7,626 nt of DNA from an uncultured Elusimicrobia bacterium. Lineage in GTDB: Bacteria; Elusimicrobiota; Endomicrobiia; Endomicrobiales; Endomicrobiaceae. How positions within the stretch are numbered: position 1 is the first letter of the stretch; every line of letters begins with the position of its first letter. Below, piece after piece: positions 1 through 5,612 of this stretch. A model generated the notes under the pieces. That model was not told the DNA's origin, made no database searches, and saw only the letters and a program-made list of their open reading frames with translations. Location: positions 1 through 7,626 of the forward strand of contig CAMVLN010000074.1 of assembly GCA_947168325.1 (NCBI GenBank). Reading direction: 5' to 3'. Made by a program: the position numbers and the translations under genes.

Positions 1-1019
1 TGTGTAGGTTTTATGGCCGATTTAATTGCATTGTCTGGATCTTTTAAACCATGACCAGTTAATATACAAACTGCTTTTATATCTTTTTGGTCTTTGAAAT
101 AACCTTTTTTTGTATATTTTAAAAGTCCTGCAAAAGATGATGCTGAAGCTGGTTCTGCAAAAATACCTTCATATCTTGCTATCATTTTGTATGCCTCTAT
201 AATTTCATCATCACAAACCATATCTATCACACCTTTAGACTCATCTCTTGCTTGTTCTGCAGTTTTCCAAGATGCTGGATTACCTATTCTTATTGCTGTT
301 GCAAGTGTTTCAGGATTATCTATCTTGTGCCCTTTAACTATTGGGGCCGCACCTTCTGCTTGAAAGCCCATAATTTTTGGCAATTTATATTTTTCAGGGA
401 ACAACTGATTGAATTCTTTATAACCTTTCCAATATGCTGTGATATTTCCCGCATTTCCTACTGGCATAAACTGATAATCAGGGGTAGTTTCTAAACATTC
501 ACAAATTTCAAAAGCCCCTGTTTTTTGCCCTTCAATTCTGTAAGGATTAATAGAATTTACCAATGTTAATGGATAATTTTTGCTTAAATCTTTTACAAGG
601 TCTAATGCTTTATCAAAGTTGCCATCTATTTCTAAAACAGTTGCACCATGCATAACAGCTTGTGAAAGTTTTCCTAAAGCAATTTTCCCTTCAGGAATTA
701 ATACAACACATTTTATTCCTGCCCGTGCTGCATAAGCTGCTGCAGATGCTGATGTGTTACCTGTTGAAGCACAAATAACAGCTTTACTTCCTTCCTCAAC
801 AGCTTTTGATACTGCCATTGTCATTCCTCTATCTTTAAAAGAACCTGTTGGATTTAACCCTTCATATTTAAAATATATTTCTCCAGGAAAACCAATTTTT
901 TTTGGAAGATTTCTTGCAGGAATTAATGGTGTATTTCCTTCATGTAATGTTATTACAGGAGTTTTTTTGCTTAACGGTAAATACTTTTTATATTTTTCAA
1001 TCAATCCTTTATATGCCAT
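1..1019 (-). CDS. thrC: Threonine synthase, C-terminus cut by window start
   Basis: PLP-dependent enzyme that converts O-phosphohomoserine to threonine and phosphate, the last step of threonine synthesis, in the cytoplasm. Translated from ATG at 1019 it gives 339 codons that stay open to the window edge; the family is usually about 350 residues, so only a short tail should be missing. Visible marks: substrate-site segment HEGNTPLI (about 26-33), the PLP-lysine motif [11 protein letters not shown] with K62, the [18 protein letters not shown] stretch, the phosphate-binding PVGNAGN loop, and the C-terminal [13 protein letters not shown] and [10 protein letters not shown] motifs. The start is supported by AAAGAGGT six bases upstream. 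It lies 55 nt after the thrS stop on the same strand with no terminator between them, so the two are probably cotranscribed. No frameshift or missing catalytic residue was seen. Family assignment is firm. Confidence 0.96.
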   Translation of the reverse strand, partial: MAYKGLIEKYKKYLPLSKKTPVITLHEGNTPLIPARNLPKKIGFPGEIYFKYEGLNPTGSFKDRGMTMAVSKAVEEGSKAVICASTGNTSASAAAYAARAGIKCVVLIPEGKIALGKLSQAVMHGATVLEIDGNFDKALDLVKDLSKNYPLTLVNSINPYRIEGQKTGAFEICECLETTPDYQFMPVGNAGNITAYWKGYKEFNQLFPEKYKLPKIMGFQAEGAAPIVKGHKIDNPETLATAIRIGNPASWKTAEQARDESKGVIDMVCDDEIIEAYKMIARYEGIFAEPASASSFAGLLKYTKKGYFKDQKDIKAVCILTGHGLKDPDNAIKSAIKPT

Positions 1020-1025
1020 TTTTTT

Positions 1026-1033
1026 ACCTCTTT
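1026..1033 (-). promoter_or_regulatory. Shine-Dalgarno site of thrC
   Basis: The minus strand reads AAAGAGGT, then six A residues, then ATG. This is a strong ribosome binding site at normal spacing. It fixes the thrC start at 1019 and shows that thrC is translated independently even if it is cotranscribed with thrS. Confidence 0.8.
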
Positions 1034-1074
1034 ATTTAGCTTGTAGTTTTTTGTTGTTGTAAACTTTTACATTA

Positions 1075-2799
1075 TTATCTTTTATTTTTTATATCTTCTT
1101 TTATAAGCTCAATAAACTTATCTATAGTCATTATGCCTAAATCTTTATTGCCTCTTGCTCTAACGGCAACAGAATTATTTTGAATTTCCTTGCCACCAAC
1201 TACTAATAAATATGGAATTTTCTGCATTGCATTTTCTCTAATTTTATGCCCTATTTTTTCATTTCTATCATCAAAATAAACTCTAATGCCTGCTTCTTTT
1301 AGCTTCTTAACAACATCTAAACAATATTGTTCTTGTTCCAAAGAAATATTTAAAATTGATACTTGAACAGGTGATAACCATATAGGTAATGCCCCTGCAT
1401 AATGTTCAAGCAATACACCTATAAATCTTTCAAAAGATCCCATTAATGCTCTATGAACCATATAAGGTCTAACTTTCTTACCTTCTTTATCTATATAATA
1501 AATATCAAATCTTTCTGGTAAATTGAAATCAAACTGTATTGTAGAACATTGCCATAATCTGCCAATAGCATCTTTAATTTTAATATCTATTTTAGGTCCA
1601 TAAAATGCTCCACCACCAGCATCTATTTCATAATCATAACCAGTTTTTTTTAATGCATTTTCAAGCGATTTTTCTGCATCGTTCCATTTATCTACAGAAC
1701 CAACATATTTTTTTTCAGGTCTTGTTGCCAAATAGATTTTATATTCATTAAAGCCAAACATTTTTAAACAATCTATAGCCATTTTAAAAACAGTTAAAAC
1801 TTCTTCCTCTAACAGTTCTGGTTGCACTATAACATGTCCATCATCTTGAGTAAACCCTCTTACTCTCATAAGACCATGCAATACACCAGATTTTTCGTAT
1901 CTATACACTGTCCCCAATTCTGCATATCTTATAGGAAGCTCTCTATAAGAATGTAGCTTTGTTTTGTATATCATTAAATGCATTGGGCAGTTCATAGGCT
2001 TTACTCTATAAGGTTTGCCTTCAATTTCCATAGATGCATACATATTTTCTGAATATGTTTGTAAATGTCCACTTATTGCAAAAAGTTCTTCACTTGCAAT
2101 ATGTGGTGTACATAACAAATCATAACCATTATTTAAATGAAATTGTTTCCACTGATTTTCTATTGTATTTCTAAGTAAAGCCCCTTTTGGATGCCACAAA
2201 ATAAGCCCTCCACCAACAGCATCGTTAATAGAAAATAAATCAAGTTCTTTGCCCAATTTTCTATGATCTCTTTTTGCAGCCTCTTCTAATTTTTTTAAAT
2301 ACTCGTCTAATTCTTGTTTTGTAAAAAATGCTGTTCCATAAATTCTTTGAAGTTGCTCTCTACTGGAATCTCCTCGCCAATATGCCCCAGCAACAGATAA
2401 AAGTTTAAAATATTTTATTTCTCCTGTAGATTTTATATGTGGACCTCTGCATAAATCCGTAAAGTTTCCAGATTGATAAAAAGTTACAGTATCATCTGCA
2501 ATGGCTTCGGCTAACTCTTTTTTATATTTTTCACCTTTTTCTTCAAAAAGTTTTATTGCATCTGCTTTTTTAACTGGCTTGCAAATGAAAACATCATCTT
2601 TTTTTGCAAGTTCATGCATTTTTTCTTCTATTTTTGATAAATCTTCAACAGTGAAAGGTTCTTTTCTGTCAAAATCGTAATAAAAACCTTCTTCTATTGA
2701 AGGTCCTATTGCAACTTTAGTTCCGGGAAACAATTCCAAAACAGCAGCTGCCATAAGATGTGATGTTGAATGTCTTAATATACTTAAATTTTTTTCCAT
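1075..2799 (-). CDS. thrS: Threonyl-tRNA synthetase, short form lacking TGS domain
   Basis: Class II aminoacyl-tRNA synthetase that charges tRNA-Thr and edits mischarged Ser-tRNA-Thr. It has 574 residues; the common bacterial form has about 640. The missing part is the N-terminal TGS domain: the protein begins almost directly at the editing domain, with HSTSH (H10, H14) and DLCRGPH (C117, H121), the four conserved editing-site residues. The catalytic core follows: zinc ligands C271 (KPMNCPMH), H322 (TQDDGH) and H449 (MVHRALMGS), motif 2 around YRYEKSG...RVRGFTQDDGH (299-322), and motif 3 at 448-466. The anticodon-binding domain runs from about 470 to 574 (DDRNEKIGHKIREN, 510-523). The start at 2799 has GGAGA just upstream. 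The frame upstream is open only to a stop at 2860-2862 and has no ATG, so no TGS domain has been missed. First large gene of a probable thrS-thrC operon. Confidence 0.97.
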   Translation of the reverse strand: MEKNLSILRHSTSHLMAAAVLELFPGTKVAIGPSIEEGFYYDFDRKEPFTVEDLSKIEEKMHELAKKDDVFICKPVKKADAIKLFEEKGEKYKKELAEAIADDTVTFYQSGNFTDLCRGPHIKSTGEIKYFKLLSVAGAYWRGDSSREQLQRIYGTAFFTKQELDEYLKKLEEAAKRDHRKLGKELDLFSINDAVGGGLILWHPKGALLRNTIENQWKQFHLNNGYDLLCTPHIASEELFAISGHLQTYSENMYASMEIEGKPYRVKPMNCPMHLMIYKTKLHSYRELPIRYAELGTVYRYEKSGVLHGLMRVRGFTQDDGHVIVQPELLEEEVLTVFKMAIDCLKMFGFNEYKIYLATRPEKKYVGSVDKWNDAEKSLENALKKTGYDYEIDAGGGAFYGPKIDIKIKDAIGRLWQCSTIQFDFNLPERFDIYYIDKEGKKVRPYMVHRALMGSFERFIGVLLEHYAGALPIWLSPVQVSILNISLEQEQYCLDVVKKLKEAGIRVYFDDRNEKIGHKIRENAMQKIPYLLVVGGKEIQNNSVAVRARGNKDLGIMTIDKFIELIKEDIKNKR

Positions 2800-2803
2800 T
2801 TTT

Positions 2804-2810
2804 TCTCCAC
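2804..2810 (-). promoter_or_regulatory. Shine-Dalgarno site of thrS
   Basis: The minus strand reads GTGGAGA, then AAAA, then ATG. It decides the thrS start at 2799 and so supports the conclusion that this ThrRS truly lacks the TGS domain. Confidence 0.75.
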
Positions 2811-2865
2811 TTGTAAAATAAAAACAACTAATTTTAATGCTACTACAAAATGTTAAATACTACTT

Positions 2866-2973
2866 TTATTTACGAGCTCGTCGTGTTCGTGTTCGTAAAT
2901 CAAACGAATATTTTATTATAAAAAATAATAAATACGATAATAAGAAACTTAATATATATAATTTATTTCTCAT
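2866..2973 (-). CDS. Possible 35-residue membrane peptide with arginine-rich tail, in the thrS leader
   Basis: A short ORF, ATG at 2973 to TAA at 2866-2868, 35 residues. The first part, MRNKLYILSFLLSYLLFF followed by IIKYSF, is a plausible single transmembrane segment; the tail DLRTRTRRARK is strongly basic. An AGGG lies eight bases before the ATG, a usable Shine-Dalgarno site. It sits downstream of an extended -10 promoter (3038-3046) and 66 nt before thrS, so it would be the first ORF of the thrS-thrC transcript. The tail is written by a hexamer-like repeat (CGAACA twice) and uses CGA arginine codons, while the neighbouring genes use mostly AGA. No family is recognised. It could be a real small membrane protein, a leader peptide that affects thrS expression, or a chance ORF. 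Confidence 0.35.
   Translation of the reverse strand: MRNKLYILSFLLSYLLFFIIKYSFDLRTRTRRARK
2868..2900 (-). repeat. Inverted repeat over the end of the leader ORF
   Basis: ATTTACGA (2868-2875) and TCGTAAAT (2893-2900) form a perfect 8-bp inverted repeat around a 17-nt loop. Inside lie the 10-bp palindrome ACGAGCTCGT (2872-2881) and TCGTGT copies (2881-2896). The stretch is clearly richer in GC than its surroundings. In the thrS transcript it would fold over the stop codon of the possible small ORF. No U-tract follows on the minus strand, so it is not an intrinsic terminator. Confidence 0.5.
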
Positions 2974-3037
2974 TTAAATAACCCTAGTTATAAATTCGTA
3001 AAACATAAACAAAAAAAATTCATTTATATAACGAAGC

Positions 3038-3046
3038 ATTATAACA
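3038..3046 (-). promoter_or_regulatory. Extended -10 promoter for the thrS leader
   Basis: The minus strand reads TGTTATAAT, a perfect extended -10 element (TGnTATAAT). No good -35 is seen at 17 nt, which extended -10 promoters tolerate. Transcription would start near 3031 and run through the possible small ORF (ATG 2973) into thrS and thrC, giving an untranslated leader of about 58 nt before the small ORF and about 230 nt before thrS. Confidence 0.45.
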
Positions 3047-3268
3047 AATTTGAAATAAAAAATGAAAAATAGCTATATATAAAATAATAAAAAGCAAAAG
3101 ATATATGTAGTAATAGCAATTATACATAAATATTACAATTTTTTAAGATATAAAATTTTTTCATCATTGATAAAATTTTTATATCTTTTTATTTTTACGA
3201 ATATCAAACTTTATTGACTTTAGAGAATAAAAATAATGTCTATAATATTAATTAATGTTATAAAATAT
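3047..3268. other. AT-rich intergenic stretch downstream of mlaD
   Basis: No gene, tRNA or recognisable RNA is seen on either strand. It holds only the hairpin at 3145-3187 and one arm of the long inverted repeat. It separates the mlaD stop (3269) from the promoter of the thrS unit. Confidence 0.6.
3145..3187 (+). terminator. Hairpin with T-tract on the plus strand, terminator-like
   Basis: AAGATATAAAA (3145-3155) pairs with TTTTATATCTT (3177-3187); after one mismatch the stem continues for about four more pairs. On the plus strand the stem is followed at once by TTTATTTTTAC, as in an intrinsic terminator. The gene that would need one here, mlaD, runs on the minus strand, where the stem is followed by A residues instead. 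It may still mark or protect the 3' end of the mla transcript. The stem is almost entirely A-T, so it is weak. Confidence 0.3.
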
Positions 3269-4618
3269 TTATTTTGAACTTGTTGCTGCAATACCTACTA
3301 CACCGAACAATCCTGCAATATCATCATCTGTAACTTTGAGTTTAATATATGGAGTAACACTTGTTCTTGTAAGTGTATCTTCTATTTGAACACCTGCATA
3401 TAACCAACTAAATATTCCAAGTCTAGCACCAATAATAACATTAGGTTTATCTCTATCATGGTCATTTTTCTTTGCTGTTTCTGTTCTAAATATTGCTTTG
3501 GCATCAATATAAAGTATTCTCTTGTTGGCATATATTTTGTTAAAAGGTGACCATCCAAATCCAACACCACCTTTACTTCTCATAACACCACCGTAAACTT
3601 CAAGATTTTCTGCCCTAAATCCCATAAGAGCATCAATTTTGTTAAGATTATTTCTTTCAAATTCATTATCTTCATTACTATAGTTACCTATATTAGAAAT
3701 ACCAAGATAGTAGAATTTATGATTGTTAGGTCTAAATCTGATACCAAAATCATTTCTGAATTTTTCAGCTTTTGTATCAAATCTTCCCATATATTCCCAA
3801 TCAATTTTAAGTTTTTTGGTTTTATTTACAAGATTTTGCAGTTGGTCAACCGTAACTTTTACTTCGCTAACAGTTTCTTTAATATTTTTAGACATTTGTT
3901 CATCATTAATCAAAGTTGCTATGGTTCCGTTTCCGCTATTTATTTTATTCATAATTGTATCTATTTTTTCAGAAACAGTTTTTAGTTGAATAACAATATC
4001 TCTAATATCATCTTTATTCTTCGAAGTTATTTCTTGTAAATTTGCTGAAAAATTATTGAAATTTTCTATAATTTGGCTAATTTGTTTTTCTTTGTTGGAA
4101 ATATTTTCGCTTACTTTTTTAAGATTTTCTACTGTATCATAAAGATTTTGAAAGAATTTTTTATTTAGTCCTTCACAAGCATTTGCTAATAATACATTAA
4201 TTTTTTGTGTTGCATCTTCTACCATTTCTTCAAGAGATTTTTCTGTAGAAGTATTTATTGTTCCACCATGTTCTAGCAATTTATTAGTTGATGTTCCTGG
4301 ATTTATATCTATATATTTTGTTCCAATTATTCCCATAGAAACTATTTTTGCACTGGCATTGGAATATATTTTTATATTTCTATCTATTACAAGAATAACT
4401 TTTGCTTTGCCATTTTCTAAAACTATATCTTTTATATTTCCTACATTTACTCCAGCTATTTTTACTTTAGCTTTTTTTGGAAGTCCTGCAGTATTATCAA
4501 AATAAGAGTTTACAGTATATTTTGAAGTTAAACTATAATTGCCAAGCAACATTATTGTTAAAAGAATTGCAAAAATTCCTATAGTTACAAAAATTCCTAA
4601 TCTTAATTCATTAGACAC
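3269..4618 (-). CDS. mlaD: MlaD-like MCE protein with long helical region and C-terminal beta-barrel-like domain
   Basis: Substrate-binding component of an Mla-type phospholipid transport system, 449 residues (E. coli MlaD is about 180). Domain order: transmembrane anchor (8-26) with a short cytoplasmic N-terminus and no signal peptide; MCE domain (34-108; AGLPKKAKVKIAGVNVGNI, GIIGTKYIDINPG); long helical, coiled-coil-like stretch (125-268) containing the MCE-typical GNGTIATLINDE (230-240); then a beta-rich segment (270-449) of short alternating strands with Gly and aromatic residues, ending in GLFGVVGIAATSSK. The last part looks like an outer-membrane barrel. The same order (anchor, MCE, helix, barrel) is known for Veillonella parvula MlaD, proposed to bridge both membranes. 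About 145 helical residues could span roughly 215 angstroms, a periplasm's width. The start is GTG at 4618, with GGAGA six bases upstream. It follows mlaF by 12 nt. The MCE call is firm; the barrel is inferred from pattern. Confidence 0.9.
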   Translation of the reverse strand: MSNELRLGIFVTIGIFAILLTIMLLGNYSLTSKYTVNSYFDNTAGLPKKAKVKIAGVNVGNIKDIVLENGKAKVILVIDRNIKIYSNASAKIVSMGIIGTKYIDINPGTSTNKLLEHGGTINTSTEKSLEEMVEDATQKINVLLANACEGLNKKFFQNLYDTVENLKKVSENISNKEKQISQIIENFNNFSANLQEITSKNKDDIRDIVIQLKTVSEKIDTIMNKINSGNGTIATLINDEQMSKNIKETVSEVKVTVDQLQNLVNKTKKLKIDWEYMGRFDTKAEKFRNDFGIRFRPNNHKFYYLGISNIGNYSNEDNEFERNNLNKIDALMGFRAENLEVYGGVMRSKGGVGFGWSPFNKIYANKRILYIDAKAIFRTETAKKNDHDRDKPNVIIGARLGIFSWLYAGVQIEDTLTRTSVTPYIKLKVTDDDIAGLFGVVGIAATSSK

Positions 4619-4624
4619 AAAAAT

Positions 4625-4630
4625 TCTCCA
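4625..4630 (-). promoter_or_regulatory. Shine-Dalgarno site that selects a GTG start for mlaD
   Basis: The minus strand reads TGGAGA, then six bases, then GTG. The site lies directly after the mlaF stop (4631-4633), so mlaF and mlaD are probably translated from one mRNA. It justifies the non-ATG start at 4618. Confidence 0.75.
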
Positions 4631-5419
4631 TTACTTCATTGTAAAAGTTGTTTCAATAGGTATAGGTCCAACACTTGAGCCATCAACAAACTGTTTTAAC
4701 ATTTTATCATTAATTGTTTTAGGATTAGTAATAGTTCCTTTCAGTTTATTTACTGTTCCCTCAAAAATTACTTTCCCTAAATATAACATTATTATTCTAT
4801 CGGCTATTTTATATGCTGAGTTCATATCGTGAGTAACTACAATAGATGTTATTTTTAATTGTTCTTTTAAATAGTTTATAAGGTTACCTATAACATCCGA
4901 CATTATTGGATCAAGCCCTGTAGTTGGCTCATCATAAAAAATATATTTTGGCTTGTAAGCTATTGACCTTGCAAGACCAACTCTCTTCTTCATACCACCA
5001 CTCAAAGCAGATGGTTTTAAATTTTTTATATCATCCTTTAATCCAACCATATTCAAACATTCTGAAACCCTCTTTTTTGTTTCTTCTTTGTTTAAATTTG
5101 TAAGATTTTTTATTCCAAAAGAAATATTTTCTTCTATTGTTAAAGAATCAAATAAAGCAGCTTCTTGAAATAAAAAACCAATTTTTTGCTGAGTTTGATG
5201 TAGTTGATGTTTAGATGCTTTTATTATATCTACTCCATCAATTGTTATTTTTCCCAAATCGGGTTTTATAAGTCCAACAATATTTTTCAATAAAATACTT
5301 TTACCTGTTCCTGATCCACCTATAATAACAAGTGTTTCTCCATCTTTTACATCTAAACTAACATCACACAAAACTTTTTTTTGTCCAAAAGATTTATATA
5401 TATTTTCAACTTGTATCAT
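4631..5419 (-). CDS. mlaF: MlaF-type ABC transporter ATPase (phospholipid transport)
   Basis: Cytoplasmic ATPase that drives lipid transport between inner and outer membrane with an MlaE-type permease and an MCE protein. It has 262 residues with all nucleotide-binding elements: Walker A GGSGTGKS (34-41), Q-loop Q85 (FLFQEAALFDSLT), signature LSGGMKKR (139-146), Walker B YIFYDE (159-164) with catalytic E164, D-loop GLD (168-170) and switch histidine H197 (VVTHD). The C-terminal QFVDGSSVGPI (243-252) matches the MlaF/Mkl tail and separates it from general ABC ATPases. It is 12 nt upstream of mlaD. Nothing resembling mlaE lies next to it: the next gene is divergent, 183 nt away. No Shine-Dalgarno site precedes the ATG. 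Family firm; orthology with E. coli MlaF likely. Confidence 0.94.
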   Translation of the reverse strand: MIQVENIYKSFGQKKVLCDVSLDVKDGETLVIIGGSGTGKSILLKNIVGLIKPDLGKITIDGVDIIKASKHQLHQTQQKIGFLFQEAALFDSLTIEENISFGIKNLTNLNKEETKKRVSECLNMVGLKDDIKNLKPSALSGGMKKRVGLARSIAYKPKYIFYDEPTTGLDPIMSDVIGNLINYLKEQLKITSIVVTHDMNSAYKIADRIIMLYLGKVIFEGTVNKLKGTITNPKTINDKMLKQFVDGSSVGPIPIETTFTMK

Positions 5420-5426
5420 ACTTTGA

Positions 5427-5540
5427 TCATTCTATAATTTTTATATTTGTTTTTCCAATTTCAGTATTTGTTAAATATATTTTTAAATTTTTGATATGAA
5501 TTCTAAAAGTTATATTGATTTTAAAAATATTTAATTTCAT
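5427..5540 (-). CDS. Doubtful 37-residue ORF just upstream of mlaF
   Basis: ATG at 5540 to TGA at 5427-5429, ending seven bases before the mlaF start. The peptide is rich in I, K, N and L with alternating polar and apolar residues (for example KLNIFKINITFRIHIK) and has no transmembrane segment. An AAGG lies about ten bases upstream of the ATG, a weak Shine-Dalgarno site. The composition is what AT-rich non-coding DNA would give, and no family is recognised. Its only support is its position between a good promoter candidate and mlaF, which itself lacks a ribosome binding site, so translational coupling is possible. Confidence 0.17.
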   Translation of the reverse strand: MKLNIFKINITFRIHIKNLKIYLTNTEIGKTNIKIIE

Positions 5541-5565
5541 TTCAATTTAACCTTAACAATTAATT

Positions 5566-5593
5566 TTGTAATACAGTTTTTTTATTATAGAAT
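5566..5593 (+). promoter_or_regulatory. Candidate promoter for the YbdG-like gene
   Basis: TTGTAA (5566-5571) and TAGAAT (5588-5593), 16 nt apart, resemble -35 and -10 boxes (four and five of six positions). Transcription would start at about 5600, within a few bases of the ATG at 5603, giving a leaderless or nearly leaderless mRNA. That fits the lack of any Shine-Dalgarno site. Confidence 0.35.
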
Positions 5594-5612
5594 ACTAACA
5601 CTATGGTTATAA
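5584..5612 (-). promoter_or_regulatory. Candidate promoter for mlaF-mlaD
   Basis: On the minus strand TTATAA (5607-5612) and a perfect TATAAT (5584-5589) are 17 nt apart. Transcription would start near 5577 and give a leader of about 157 nt before mlaF. It overlaps the candidate promoter of the divergent gene and the first codons of that gene, so the two directions may compete for RNA polymerase. Confidence 0.4.

Larger units (their letters stand above)
2994..3202. repeat. Long-range 10-bp inverted repeat, possible remnant of a small mobile element
   Basis: ATTCGTAAAA (2994-3003) and TTTTACGAAT (3193-3202) are perfect inverted copies bounding about 209 bp of non-coding sequence. Allowing one indel, partial similarity continues inward (ATAAA). 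No clear target duplication flanks the pair. It could be a MITE-like remnant, but AT-rich sequence makes such matches fairly common. Confidence 0.2.

Noticed and set aside
252..1062. Plus-strand ORFs opposite thrC (252-494, 754-1062)
   Set aside because: They are antisense shadows of a well-conserved threonine synthase and have no family resemblance or ribosome sites.
2915..2920. TATAAT on the minus strand as the thrS promoter
   Set aside because: The matching -35 (TTATTA) is poor and the site lies inside the possible small ORF; the extended -10 at 3038-3046 is better.
2850..2921. 23-codon plus-strand ORF (MLNTTFIYELVVFVFV...) opposite the small leader ORF
   Set aside because: No ribosome site, short, and explained by the hexamer-like repeat being open on both strands.
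2800..3268. T-box riboswitch or tRNA in front of thrS
   Set aside because: No T-box core (GGGTGG...ACCGCG type), no specifier-stem pattern and no tRNA cloverleaf could be found.
3719..3989. Two overlapping 88-residue plus-strand ORFs and a minus-strand one (3382-3570) inside mlaD
   Set aside because: They overlap a coherent MCE protein in other frames and have low-complexity, hydrophobic composition; no independent support.
4539..4832. 97-residue plus-strand ORF across the mlaF-mlaD junction
   Set aside because: It lies antisense to the conserved MlaF tail and MlaD start and has no recognisable domain.
5472..5533. AT-rich imperfect inverted repeat (TAAATATATTTTTAAA / TTTTAAAAATATTTA) in the divergent region
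   Set aside because: It needs a two-base indel and consists only of A and T, so it is within what chance gives in this composition.
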